Shown here: positions 1-4,954 of the stretch, piece by piece
How the letters are laid out: every line of letters starts with the position of its first letter
Numbering within the stretch: the stretch's first letter is position 1
Origin: Acetobacteraceae bacterium
Lineage (GTDB): Bacteria; Pseudomonadota; Alphaproteobacteria; Acetobacterales; Acetobacteraceae
Reading direction: 5' to 3'
DNA length: 5,708 bases
NCBI GenBank assembly: GCA_019689515.1
Contig: JADGHI010000274.1
Coordinates: 1-5,708, forward strand
Position numbers and translations under genes: made by a program
The notes under the pieces: generated by a model
Databases searched by the model: none
What the model saw: only the letters and a program-made list of their open reading frames with translations
Told to the model about the DNA's origin: nothing

Positions 1-1
1 C

Positions 2-841
2 CTCCGGACGGCGCAGGATGGCGGTGATCTCGGCGTTCAGCCGCTCCACCACGGGCGCCGGAGTCGCCGCGGGCACGAGCACGCCGAGCCAGGCCTCGGC
101 GGCGTAGCCGGGCACGCCGGCCTCGGCGATGGTCGGCACCTCCGGCATGGTGCCGGTGCGCTGCGCCGTCGCCGCGCCGAGCGCCCGCGCGCGGCCGCCG
201 GCGACGTGTCCGCGCGAGGCCACCACGGTGACCATCGCCAGCGGCACCTGCCCGGCGATCAGGTCCGTCATCGCCGGCCCCTCGCCGCGATAGGGCACGT
301 GCAGCAGGCGGATGCCGGCCATGGAGTTCAGCAGCTCGACCGCGAGGTGGTTGGTGCTGCCGGTGCCGGAGGTGCCGACGCCGATCTCGCCCGGCCGCGC
401 GCGGGCCAGCTCGATCAGCCCCGCGATGTCGCGCGCCGGCATGGCGGGCCCGGCGACGAGCAGCAACGGATTGCGCACGGCCAGGGTGACGGGGGCGAGG
501 TCGCGCATCGGATCGTAAGGCGTGCGCGTGATCTGCGGCGTCACCACCAGCGCGCCGAGCGCGCTCAGCACCATGGCGTGCCCGTCCGCGGGCGCCTTCG
601 CCACCGCGTCCACGCCGATCACGCCGTTGCCGCCGGGACGATTCTCCACCACGACGGACTGGCCGAGCGACTCGCCGAGATGGCGCGCGAGGGTGCGGCC
701 GACGGTGTCCGCCGCGCCGCCGGGCGCGAAGGGAATCACCAGGCGCAGCGGGCGATTCGGGAAAGCGGGAGTCTGCGCCGCGGCGCCCGCCAGGGGGACA
801 AGGACCGCCAGCACCGCCGCCAGCCACATGCTCTTCCGCAT
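2..841 (-). CDS. Bug/TctC-family tripartite tricarboxylate transporter substrate-binding protein (C-terminus cut by window edge)
   Basis: This is a periplasmic solute-binding protein of the Bug (TctC-like) family, which captures small organic acids for a TctA/TctB-type membrane carrier. My translation of the complement gives 280 codons without a stop, from an ATG at 841 to the left edge. Family members are usually about 320-330 residues, so some 40-50 C-terminal residues lie outside. Residues 1-22 form a Sec signal peptide (MRKS, then a hydrophobic stretch ending AGAAA before QT). The family's N-terminal signature follows at about 29-50 (NRPLRLVIPFAPGG, then D45). Further on are VENRPGGNG, a TSGTGSTNHL stretch, VPYRG, and PEVPTIAEAGVPGY followed by W. 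The start is supported by AGGAGG at 852-857, 10 nt upstream. The gene lies 53 bp downstream of the MDR oxidoreductase and is probably cotranscribed with it. Family assignment is firm; the ligand is unknown. Many Bug proteins are encoded far from any TctAB, and none is visible here. Confidence 0.93.
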   Translation of the reverse strand, partial: MRKSMWLAAVLAVLVPLAGAAAQTPAFPNRPLRLVIPFAPGGAADTVGRTLARHLGESLGQSVVVENRPGGNGVIGVDAVAKAPADGHAMVLSALGALVVTPQITRTPYDPMRDLAPVTLAVRNPLLLVAGPAMPARDIAGLIELARARPGEIGVGTSGTGSTNHLAVELLNSMAGIRLLHVPYRGEGPAMTDLIAGQVPLAMVTVVASRGHVAGGRARALGAATAQRTGTMPEVPTIAEAGVPGYAAEAWLGVLVPAATPAPVVERLNAEITAILRRPE

Positions 842-851
842 CGCGCCGTTT

Positions 852-857
852 CCTCCT
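852..857 (-). promoter_or_regulatory. Shine-Dalgarno for the Bug gene at 841
   Basis: The complement reads AGGAGG followed by AAACGGCGCG and then ATG, a consensus site 10 nt from the start. It favours the ATG at 841 over the in-frame ATG four codons later (M5), and keeps the positively charged MRKS start of the signal peptide. Confidence 0.7.
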
Positions 858-894
858 GCAGGGCGGCGCAGCTTGCCCCGGCCCGGCGCGCGCG

Positions 895-1923
895 TCACCC
901 CTCCCCAGGCGCGACTCGCACGATGCGCTTGCCGGTGTTGGCGCCTTCGAACAGGCCGACGAGGGCGGCGGGTGCCGTCTCCAGCCCGTCCGAAACGGTC
1001 TCGCGCCAGCGCAGCTTCCCCGCGCGGAACCAGTCGAGCAGCTCGGCCGCGGCGGCGGCGCGGCGCTCCGGCGGGACGAAGCCGATGCGGAAGCCGGTGA
1101 GCGTGACGCAATTGTCGAGCAGGGACTGGAGGTGCCGGAAGGCGATCGGCCCCGTCGCGCTGTAGTGCGCGATCATGCCGCAGAGCGCGATGCGCGCGCC
1201 CATGGCGAGGTTCGGCAGCACGGCGTCCAGCACCGCGCCGCCGACATTGTCGAAATAGACCTGCACGCCCTCGGGCGCGGCCCGGCGCAGCGCCTCCTGC
1301 AGGTCGCCCGCGCGGTGGTCCAGGCAGGCGTCGAAGCCGAGGTCGCGCACCACATGCGCGCATTTCTCCGCCCCGCCGGCGATGCCGATGGCGCGGCAGC
1401 CCCGCAGCTTCGCGATCTGCCCGACCAGGCTGCCGACCGCGCCGGCCGCGGCGGAGACGACGACCGTCTCGCCCCGCCGCGGATGGCCGTAATCGGTGAG
1501 CCCCACCCAGGCGGTCAGGCCCGGCGCGCCGAGCAGGCCGAGATGCAACGAGAGCGGCCGCACCGAGCGATCCACCGGCCGCAGCGCCCCGCCCGGCAGA
1601 GCTGCGTAGAGGCGCCAGCCGATCTCGCCGAAGACGACGTCGCCGGGACGGTGCGCGGGATGGCGGCTCTCCACCACCTCGGCGATGCCGCGGCCCTGCA
1701 TGACGTCGCCCTCGCGCAGCGGGACCGCGTAGCCCTTCACGCCGAGCATCTGGCGGCGCATGTAGGGATCAATCGAGAGGAACAGCGTGCGCAGCAGCAC
1801 CTCACCCTCCGCCGGCGAGGGCATCGGGGCGTCCTCCACCGCGAAGCTGCTCTCCTCGAGCCGTCCGACCGGCCGCCGGACATAGCGCACCTGCCGGTTG
1901 TCGCCGCCGCCGCTCCGCGCCAT
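895..1923 (-). CDS. MDR-family NADP-dependent oxidoreductase (PTGR/CurA-like alkenal/one reductase)
   Basis: This 342-residue cytosolic protein belongs to the zinc-independent medium-chain dehydrogenase/reductase group that includes leukotriene B4 dehydrogenase/PTGR and CurA. These enzymes use NADPH to reduce the C=C bond of alpha,beta-unsaturated ketones and aldehydes. The N-terminal GroES-like domain contains LSIDPYMRRQM (49-59). GAPGLTAW lies at 132-139. The Rossmann domain carries the AxxGxxG dinucleotide motif A158-G161-G164 (AAAGAVGSLVGQIAK). GGAEKC (183-188) supplies K187, the lysine expected to contact the NADPH 2'-phosphate in this family, and YFDNVGG is at 223-229. The zinc-binding cysteines of alcohol dehydrogenases are absent, as expected. 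The frame stays open upstream to 2079, but homology begins at MARSGGG and a consensus ribosome site precedes the ATG at 1923, so I start there. It is the first gene of a leftward unit with the Bug gene. The family is clear; the physiological substrate is not. Confidence 0.93.
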   Translation of the reverse strand: MARSGGGDNRQVRYVRRPVGRLEESSFAVEDAPMPSPAEGEVLLRTLFLSIDPYMRRQMLGVKGYAVPLREGDVMQGRGIAEVVESRHPAHRPGDVVFGEIGWRLYAALPGGALRPVDRSVRPLSLHLGLLGAPGLTAWVGLTDYGHPRRGETVVVSAAAGAVGSLVGQIAKLRGCRAIGIAGGAEKCAHVVRDLGFDACLDHRAGDLQEALRRAAPEGVQVYFDNVGGAVLDAVLPNLAMGARIALCGMIAHYSATGPIAFRHLQSLLDNCVTLTGFRIGFVPPERRAAAAAELLDWFRAGKLRWRETVSDGLETAPAALVGLFEGANTGKRIVRVAPGEG

Positions 1924-1931
1924 CCGAATCC

Positions 1932-1937
1932 CCTCCT
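1932..1937 (-). promoter_or_regulatory. Shine-Dalgarno fixing the MDR oxidoreductase start
   Basis: The complement reads AGGAGG, then GGATTCGG, then ATG at 1923: a consensus site with 8-nt spacing. It decides the start at 1923 against the upstream in-frame ATG at 2079, which would lie inside the oppositely oriented CMD gene and add about 52 residues without family similarity. Confidence 0.75.
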
Positions 1938-1956
1938 CCGACGCCCGATCCGCCCG

Positions 1957-1962
1957 AGCATA
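1957..1962 (-). promoter_or_regulatory. Candidate -10 element of the leftward unit (MDR + Bug)
   Basis: Within the divergent intergenic region the complement contains TATGCT, a four-of-six match to TATAAT and one of the few A/T-containing hexamers in a region otherwise made of G and C. Transcription starting about 7 nt downstream, near 1950, would give a leader of roughly 27 nt that holds the ribosome site at 1932-1937. No convincing TTGACA-like -35 lies 16-18 nt upstream. An activator-dependent or non-consensus promoter is therefore possible, and the match may also be chance. No clear promoter for the rightward operon could be picked out in 1963-2053. Confidence 0.3.
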
Positions 1963-2053
1963 GCAGACCCCGCGCGCGGCGCCTTGCCTGCGCGGCGCGG
2001 CTGGCGGAGGATCGGCGCGACGGCCCGACCCGATCGGCCAGGCGATCCGGCAC

Positions 2054-2059
2054 AGGAGG
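2054..2059 (+). promoter_or_regulatory. Shine-Dalgarno for the CMD-family gene
   Basis: AGGAGG is followed by AAACCCC and then ATG at 2067, a consensus site with 7-nt spacing. It supports the ATG at 2067 over the later in-frame methionine M22 (MTNDYV), which lacks a comparable site and would remove the N-terminal 21 residues. Confidence 0.7.
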
Positions 2060-2066
2060 AAACCCC

Positions 2067-2396
2067 ATGGCAGCCCCACCCTCGGCGCGGCGCGACCGCC
2101 TCAAGCCCAACTTCCCCAAGCTCGTGCAGATGACGAACGACTACGTCTACGCCGAAGTGTGGGAACGGAAGCAACTGTCCAAGCGCGACCGCAGCATGGT
2201 CACAGTCGCGGCGCTGGTCGCGCTCGGCTGGCAGGAACAGCTCAACACGCACATCGGCCGCGCGCTGGACAACGGCGTGACGCGCGAGGAGATCAGCGAG
2301 ATCATCACCCACCTCGCGCTCTACTCCGGCTGGCCCTCGGCGATGACCGCGGCGCACATCGCCTGCGACGTATTCGAGGCGCGGGACAAGAAGTAG
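2067..2396 (+). CDS. Carboxymuconolactone decarboxylase (CMD) family protein
   Basis: This 109-residue protein is a small all-helical CMD-fold protein, a family that includes gamma-carboxymuconolactone decarboxylase (PcaC) of the protocatechuate pathway. The family core is clear. It has a helix with RSMVTVAALVALGW (42-55), then QEQLNTHIGRALDNGVTREE (56-75; E57 and H62 are the usual conserved polar positions), then ISEIITHLALYSGWPSAMTA (76-95). The AhpD-type CxxC motif is absent and the only cysteine is C100, so a thiol peroxidase role like AhpD is unlikely. The length is near that of stand-alone CMD proteins (about 100-130). It is the first gene of the rightward operon, 19 bp before the dehydrogenase. 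A decarboxylase or lactone-processing role in the same pathway is inferred from context. CMD-fold proteins are functionally diverse, so true PcaC activity is not shown. No other protocatechuate genes are present. Confidence 0.92.
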   Translation: MAAPPSARRDRLKPNFPKLVQMTNDYVYAEVWERKQLSKRDRSMVTVAALVALGWQEQLNTHIGRALDNGVTREEISEIITHLALYSGWPSAMTAAHIACDVFEARDKK

Positions 2397-2415
2397 GTCA
2401 AGAGGAACGTCCGCC

Positions 2416-3348
2416 ATGAAGATCGGATTCATCGGCCTCGGCACCATGGGCGGCCACATGGCCACCAACCTGCAGAAGGGCGGCTACAAGCTGGTGGTGC
2501 ACGACGTGAACCGTGCGGCCGCCGAGAAGCACCTCGCCGCCGGCGCCGAGTGGGCGGATTCGCCCCGCGCGGTGGCGGAGCAGTCGGACGTGGTCTTCAC
2601 CTCGCTCCCCGGCCCGCCCGAGGTCGAGGCGGTGGTGTTCGGCAAGGACGGGCTGATGGAGGGGGTGCGGCAGGGCCTCGCCTATTTCGACCTCTCGACC
2701 AACAGCCAGATGCTGATGCGCCGCGTGCACGAGGCGTTCAAGGCCAAGGGCGCCGACGCCTGCGACGCGCCGGTGAGCGGCGGGCCGGAAGGCGCGCGCA
2801 CCGGCAAGCTCGCCATCTGGGTCGGCGGGGACGAGGCGGTGTATCGCCGCCACAAGCCTGTGCTCGACGCGATCGGCGACCAGGCGCGCTACATCGGACC
2901 GATCGGCGCGGCCACCGTGGCGAAGCTCGTCCACAACATGGCGGGCTACGCGATCAACATGGTGATGGCCGAGGTCTTCTCCATGGGCGTGAAGGCGGGG
3001 ATGGACCCGCTCGCGCTGTGGGAGGCGATCCGCCAAGGCGCGCTCGGCCGCCGTCGCACCTTCGACCGCATCGCCGACCAGTACCTGCCAGGCAAGTACG
3101 ACCCGCCCGCCTTCGCGCTGAAGCTCGCGCACAAGGACGTCTCGCTCGCCGTGCAGATGGGCCGCGAGGTCGGCGTGCCGATGCGGCTGTGCAACCTGAC
3201 GCATGCGGAGATGACGGAGGCGCTGAACCGCGGCTGGGGCGCGCTCGACTCGCGCGTCTTCATGCGGCTGCAGAACGAGCGGGCCGGCGTGCAGATCGCG
3301 GTGGATCCCGCGCGCGTGCAGGCGGTGCTCAAGGCCGACGGCAAATGA
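2416..3348 (+). CDS. NAD(P)-dependent beta-hydroxyacid dehydrogenase (3-hydroxyisobutyrate dehydrogenase family)
   Basis: This 310-residue cytosolic enzyme belongs to the family of 3-hydroxyisobutyrate dehydrogenase, tartronate semialdehyde reductase and 6-phosphogluconate dehydrogenase. Members interconvert beta-hydroxyacids and the matching semialdehydes. The N-terminal Rossmann fold starts at once with GFIGLGTMG (4-12, GxGxxG = G7-G9-G12). D30 at the end of the second strand (VVHDVNR) suggests NAD(H) preference, though the following N32-R33 leaves NADP possible. FDLSTNS is at 91-97. The substrate-binding signature DAPVSGGPEGA (117-127) and the catalytic lysine K170 with N174 (GPIGAATVAKLVHNM) are intact, and the C-terminal half is the usual all-helical dimerisation domain. 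Length is slightly above the usual 290-300. The start is fixed by the Rossmann strand directly after the ATG and a weak GAGG at 2402-2405. The gene follows the CMD gene by 19 bp and overlaps the MBL gene by 4 bp, so the three are almost surely cotranscribed. The exact substrate is unknown. Confidence 0.94.
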   Translation: MKIGFIGLGTMGGHMATNLQKGGYKLVVHDVNRAAAEKHLAAGAEWADSPRAVAEQSDVVFTSLPGPPEVEAVVFGKDGLMEGVRQGLAYFDLSTNSQMLMRRVHEAFKAKGADACDAPVSGGPEGARTGKLAIWVGGDEAVYRRHKPVLDAIGDQARYIGPIGAATVAKLVHNMAGYAINMVMAEVFSMGVKAGMDPLALWEAIRQGALGRRRTFDRIADQYLPGKYDPPAFALKLAHKDVSLAVQMGREVGVPMRLCNLTHAEMTEALNRGWGALDSRVFMRLQNERAGVQIAVDPARVQAVLKADGK

Positions 3349-4145
3349 GCGCCACCGCGCCGACCTACGAGGTCTACGCGCTGCGCTACGCCACGCGCGA
3401 GGCGCGGCGGCACGAGCACTTCATCGGCGGCGACCCGCATGACGGGCCGATGCCGATGGACTACTTCGTCTGGGCCGCCATCTCGCCGGAGCGCAGCTTC
3501 GTCATCGACACCGGCTTCACCGCCGAGATCGCGGCACGGCGCAAGCGCAACTGGCTGCGCTGCCCGGTGGAGAGCCTGCGGCTGATCGGCCTCGACCCCG
3601 ACGGGGTCGAGGACGTGATCCTCACGCACCTGCACTACGACCACGTCGGCAGCTTCCACAAATTCGCCCGCGCCCGGTTCCACCTGCAGGAGCCGGAGAT
3701 GCACTACGCGACCGGCCGCTACATGCGCCACCACAAGCTGCGCCACTCCTTCGAAGTGGAGGACGTGACCGGCATGGTGCGCATGCTCTTCGCCGACCGC
3801 GTGGTGTTCCACGAGGGCGACGCGGAGCTGGCGCCGGGCGTCTCGGTGCATGTCTGCGGCGGCCACTCCGCCGGGCTGCAATGCGTGCGGGTGAACACGA
3901 AGCGCGGCCCGGTGGTGCTCGCCTCCGACGTGACGCATTTCTACGAGAACATGGAGAGCGGGCGGCCCTTCACCACCGCCTTCCATGTCGGCGACATGCT
4001 GGAGGCCTTCGACCGCCTGCGCGCCCTCGCGCCCTCCGCGAAGCACATCGTGCCGGGCCACGACCCGGAGGTGATGCGGCGCTATCCCGCTGCGAAGGGG
4101 CTGGAGGGCATCGCCGTCCGGCTCGACCTCGAGCCCTCGGCCTGA
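3345..4145 (+). CDS. Metallo-beta-lactamase-fold hydrolase, N-acyl homoserine lactonase-like family
   Basis: This 266-residue MBL-fold protein resembles AiiA-type AHL lactonases and related lactone or ester hydrolases with a dinuclear metal site. All ligand positions are intact: HxHxDH as H95-H97-D99-H100 (LTHLHYDHVG), H174 (CGGHSAGLQ), D195 (ASDVTHFYEN) and H239 (VPGHD). SFVIDTGF (51-58) is the usual early strand of the fold. No signal peptide is visible, so a cytosolic location is likely. The ATG overlaps the dehydrogenase stop as ATGA. The only ribosome-site-like bases are AAGG at 3331-3334, so translation is probably coupled. The frame is open far upstream inside the dehydrogenase gene, but that part is a shadow without family features. 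Context with a hydroxyacid dehydrogenase and a CMD protein favours opening of a catabolic lactone over quorum quenching, and no luxI/luxR genes are present. Fold and metal site are firm; the substrate is open. Confidence 0.92.
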   Translation: MSATAPTYEVYALRYATREARRHEHFIGGDPHDGPMPMDYFVWAAISPERSFVIDTGFTAEIAARRKRNWLRCPVESLRLIGLDPDGVEDVILTHLHYDHVGSFHKFARARFHLQEPEMHYATGRYMRHHKLRHSFEVEDVTGMVRMLFADRVVFHEGDAELAPGVSVHVCGGHSAGLQCVRVNTKRGPVVLASDVTHFYENMESGRPFTTAFHVGDMLEAFDRLRALAPSAKHIVPGHDPEVMRRYPAAKGLEGIAVRLDLEPSA

Positions 4146-4152
4146 GAAGGGA

Positions 4153-4181
4153 GCACGGCGCCACCGCCCCGGGCGCCGTGC
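4153..4181. terminator. Inverted repeat between convergent genes, probable bidirectional terminator
   Basis: Perfect 10-bp arms GCACGGCGCC (4153-4162) and GGCGCCGTGC (4172-4181) flank a 9-nt loop. The hairpin sits in the middle of the 46-bp gap between the MBL gene, which stops at 4145, and the SDR gene, which stops at 4192 on the other strand. Neither side has a T-run, so it is not a classical intrinsic terminator. In high-G+C genomes such hairpins at gene ends often act as terminators or 3'-end stabilisers. The structure is seen directly; the function is inferred from position. Confidence 0.65.
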
Positions 4182-4191
4182 GCCATCTCGA

Positions 4192-4950
4192 TCAGATCAT
4201 CAACGCGCCGCCGTTGATGTCGAAGCACGCGCCGGTGACGAAGCCCGCCTCCTCGCTCACCAGGTAGGCGACCATCGCCGCCACCTCCTCCGGGGTGCCG
4301 AACCGGCCGACCGGGATGGCGGCGCGCACCCGCGCGAGCACCTCCGGCGTGGAACCATCGGTCATCGGCGTCTGGATGCGGCCCGGCGCGATGCTGTTCA
4401 CCGTGACGCCGTCGGCCGCGAATTCGCGCGCGAGGGTGCGCGTCAGCCCGAGCAGCCCCGCCTTGGTCGCCGTGTAGTGCGTGCCGCCGGCGACCGCGAC
4501 GGAGCGCCCGCCGCGCGAGGAGATGTTGACGATCCGGCCCCACCGCTGCCGCAGCATGGCCGGCAGGCAGAGCTGCGCCATCCGGAAGGGCGCGGTGAGG
4601 TTCACGCGCAGCACGCGCTCCCACTCCTCGAGCCCGATCTCCAGCGCCGGCAGCTTCACGCCGTTCCGCTTGGGCGAGATGCCGGCGTTGTTGACCAGCA
4701 CCGCGACCTCGTCGAGCAGAGAACCCATCCGCGCCGGCAAGGCGGCAAGCTGCGCCTCCTCGGCAAGATCCACGGTGAAGCCGACTGCATCGAGCCCGTC
4801 GGCGCGCAGCGCCTCGACCGTCTCCTCCAGCGGCTTGGCCAGCACATCGAGGAGCACCACGCGGTGCCCGTCCCTGCCGAGCCGCTGCGCCGTGGCGCGG
4901 CCAATGCCGCGCGCCGCGCCGGTGACGACCGCAACCCTTCCGTGTGTCAT
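4192..4950 (-). CDS. SDR-family NAD(P)-dependent oxidoreductase (FabG-like)
   Basis: This 252-residue protein is a classical short-chain dehydrogenase/reductase, oxidising or reducing a hydroxyl/keto group in the cytosol. The Rossmann motif TGAARGIG is at 10-17, and D35 at the end of strand two (VVLLDV) suggests NAD(H). NNAG is at 87-90. The catalytic set is N117 (RVNLTA), S145 (NISS), Y159 and K163 (YTATK). The serine-tyrosine spacing is one residue longer than in E. coli FabG. The C-terminal PG motif (189-190) and INGG (245-248) are in place, and length is typical. I start at 4950 because the Rossmann strand begins four residues later; only GAGG two bases before the ATG is visible, so coupling to the upstream gene is likely. 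An in-frame ATG at 5004 would add 18 residues without family similarity. The Bug gene upstream ends 4 bp before the start. FabG-like similarity does not imply fatty acid synthesis; a catabolic hydroxy-compound dehydrogenase fits better beside a transporter gene. Confidence 0.93.
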   Translation of the reverse strand: MTHGRVAVVTGAARGIGRATAQRLGRDGHRVVLLDVLAKPLEETVEALRADGLDAVGFTVDLAEEAQLAALPARMGSLLDEVAVLVNNAGISPKRNGVKLPALEIGLEEWERVLRVNLTAPFRMAQLCLPAMLRQRWGRIVNISSRGGRSVAVAGGTHYTATKAGLLGLTRTLAREFAADGVTVNSIAPGRIQTPMTDGSTPEVLARVRAAIPVGRFGTPEEVAAMVAYLVSEEAGFVTGACFDINGGALMI

Positions 4951-4954
4951 TGCC

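Noticed and set aside
206..1165. Rightward open frame of 319 codons opposite the Bug and MDR genes
   Set aside because: The translation is low-complexity, rich in Arg, Ala, Gly and His, shows no family motif and lies antisense to two clear genes. High-G+C codon bias produces such frames.
1924..2079. N-terminal extension of the MDR oxidoreductase to the ATG at 2079
   Set aside because: It would add about 52 residues without family similarity, overlap the start of the divergent CMD gene, and ignore the consensus ribosome site at 1932-1937.
1132..2133. Rightward open frame of 333 codons opposite the MDR gene
   Set aside because: It is composed of Arg/Ala/His/Asp-rich shadow sequence and runs across the divergent region and into the CMD gene in another frame. 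It has no domain or convincing ribosome site.
2550..3344. In-frame upstream extension of the MBL gene (open back to 2550)
   Set aside because: This part overlaps the dehydrogenase gene in another frame and encodes Arg/Gly-rich sequence unlike any MBL N-terminus. The ATGA overlap at 3345 is the natural start.
2946..4061. Leftward open frame of 371 codons opposite the dehydrogenase and MBL genes
   Set aside because: It is antisense to two well-supported genes with intact catalytic motifs. Its translation is His/Val/Arg-rich without recognisable motifs.
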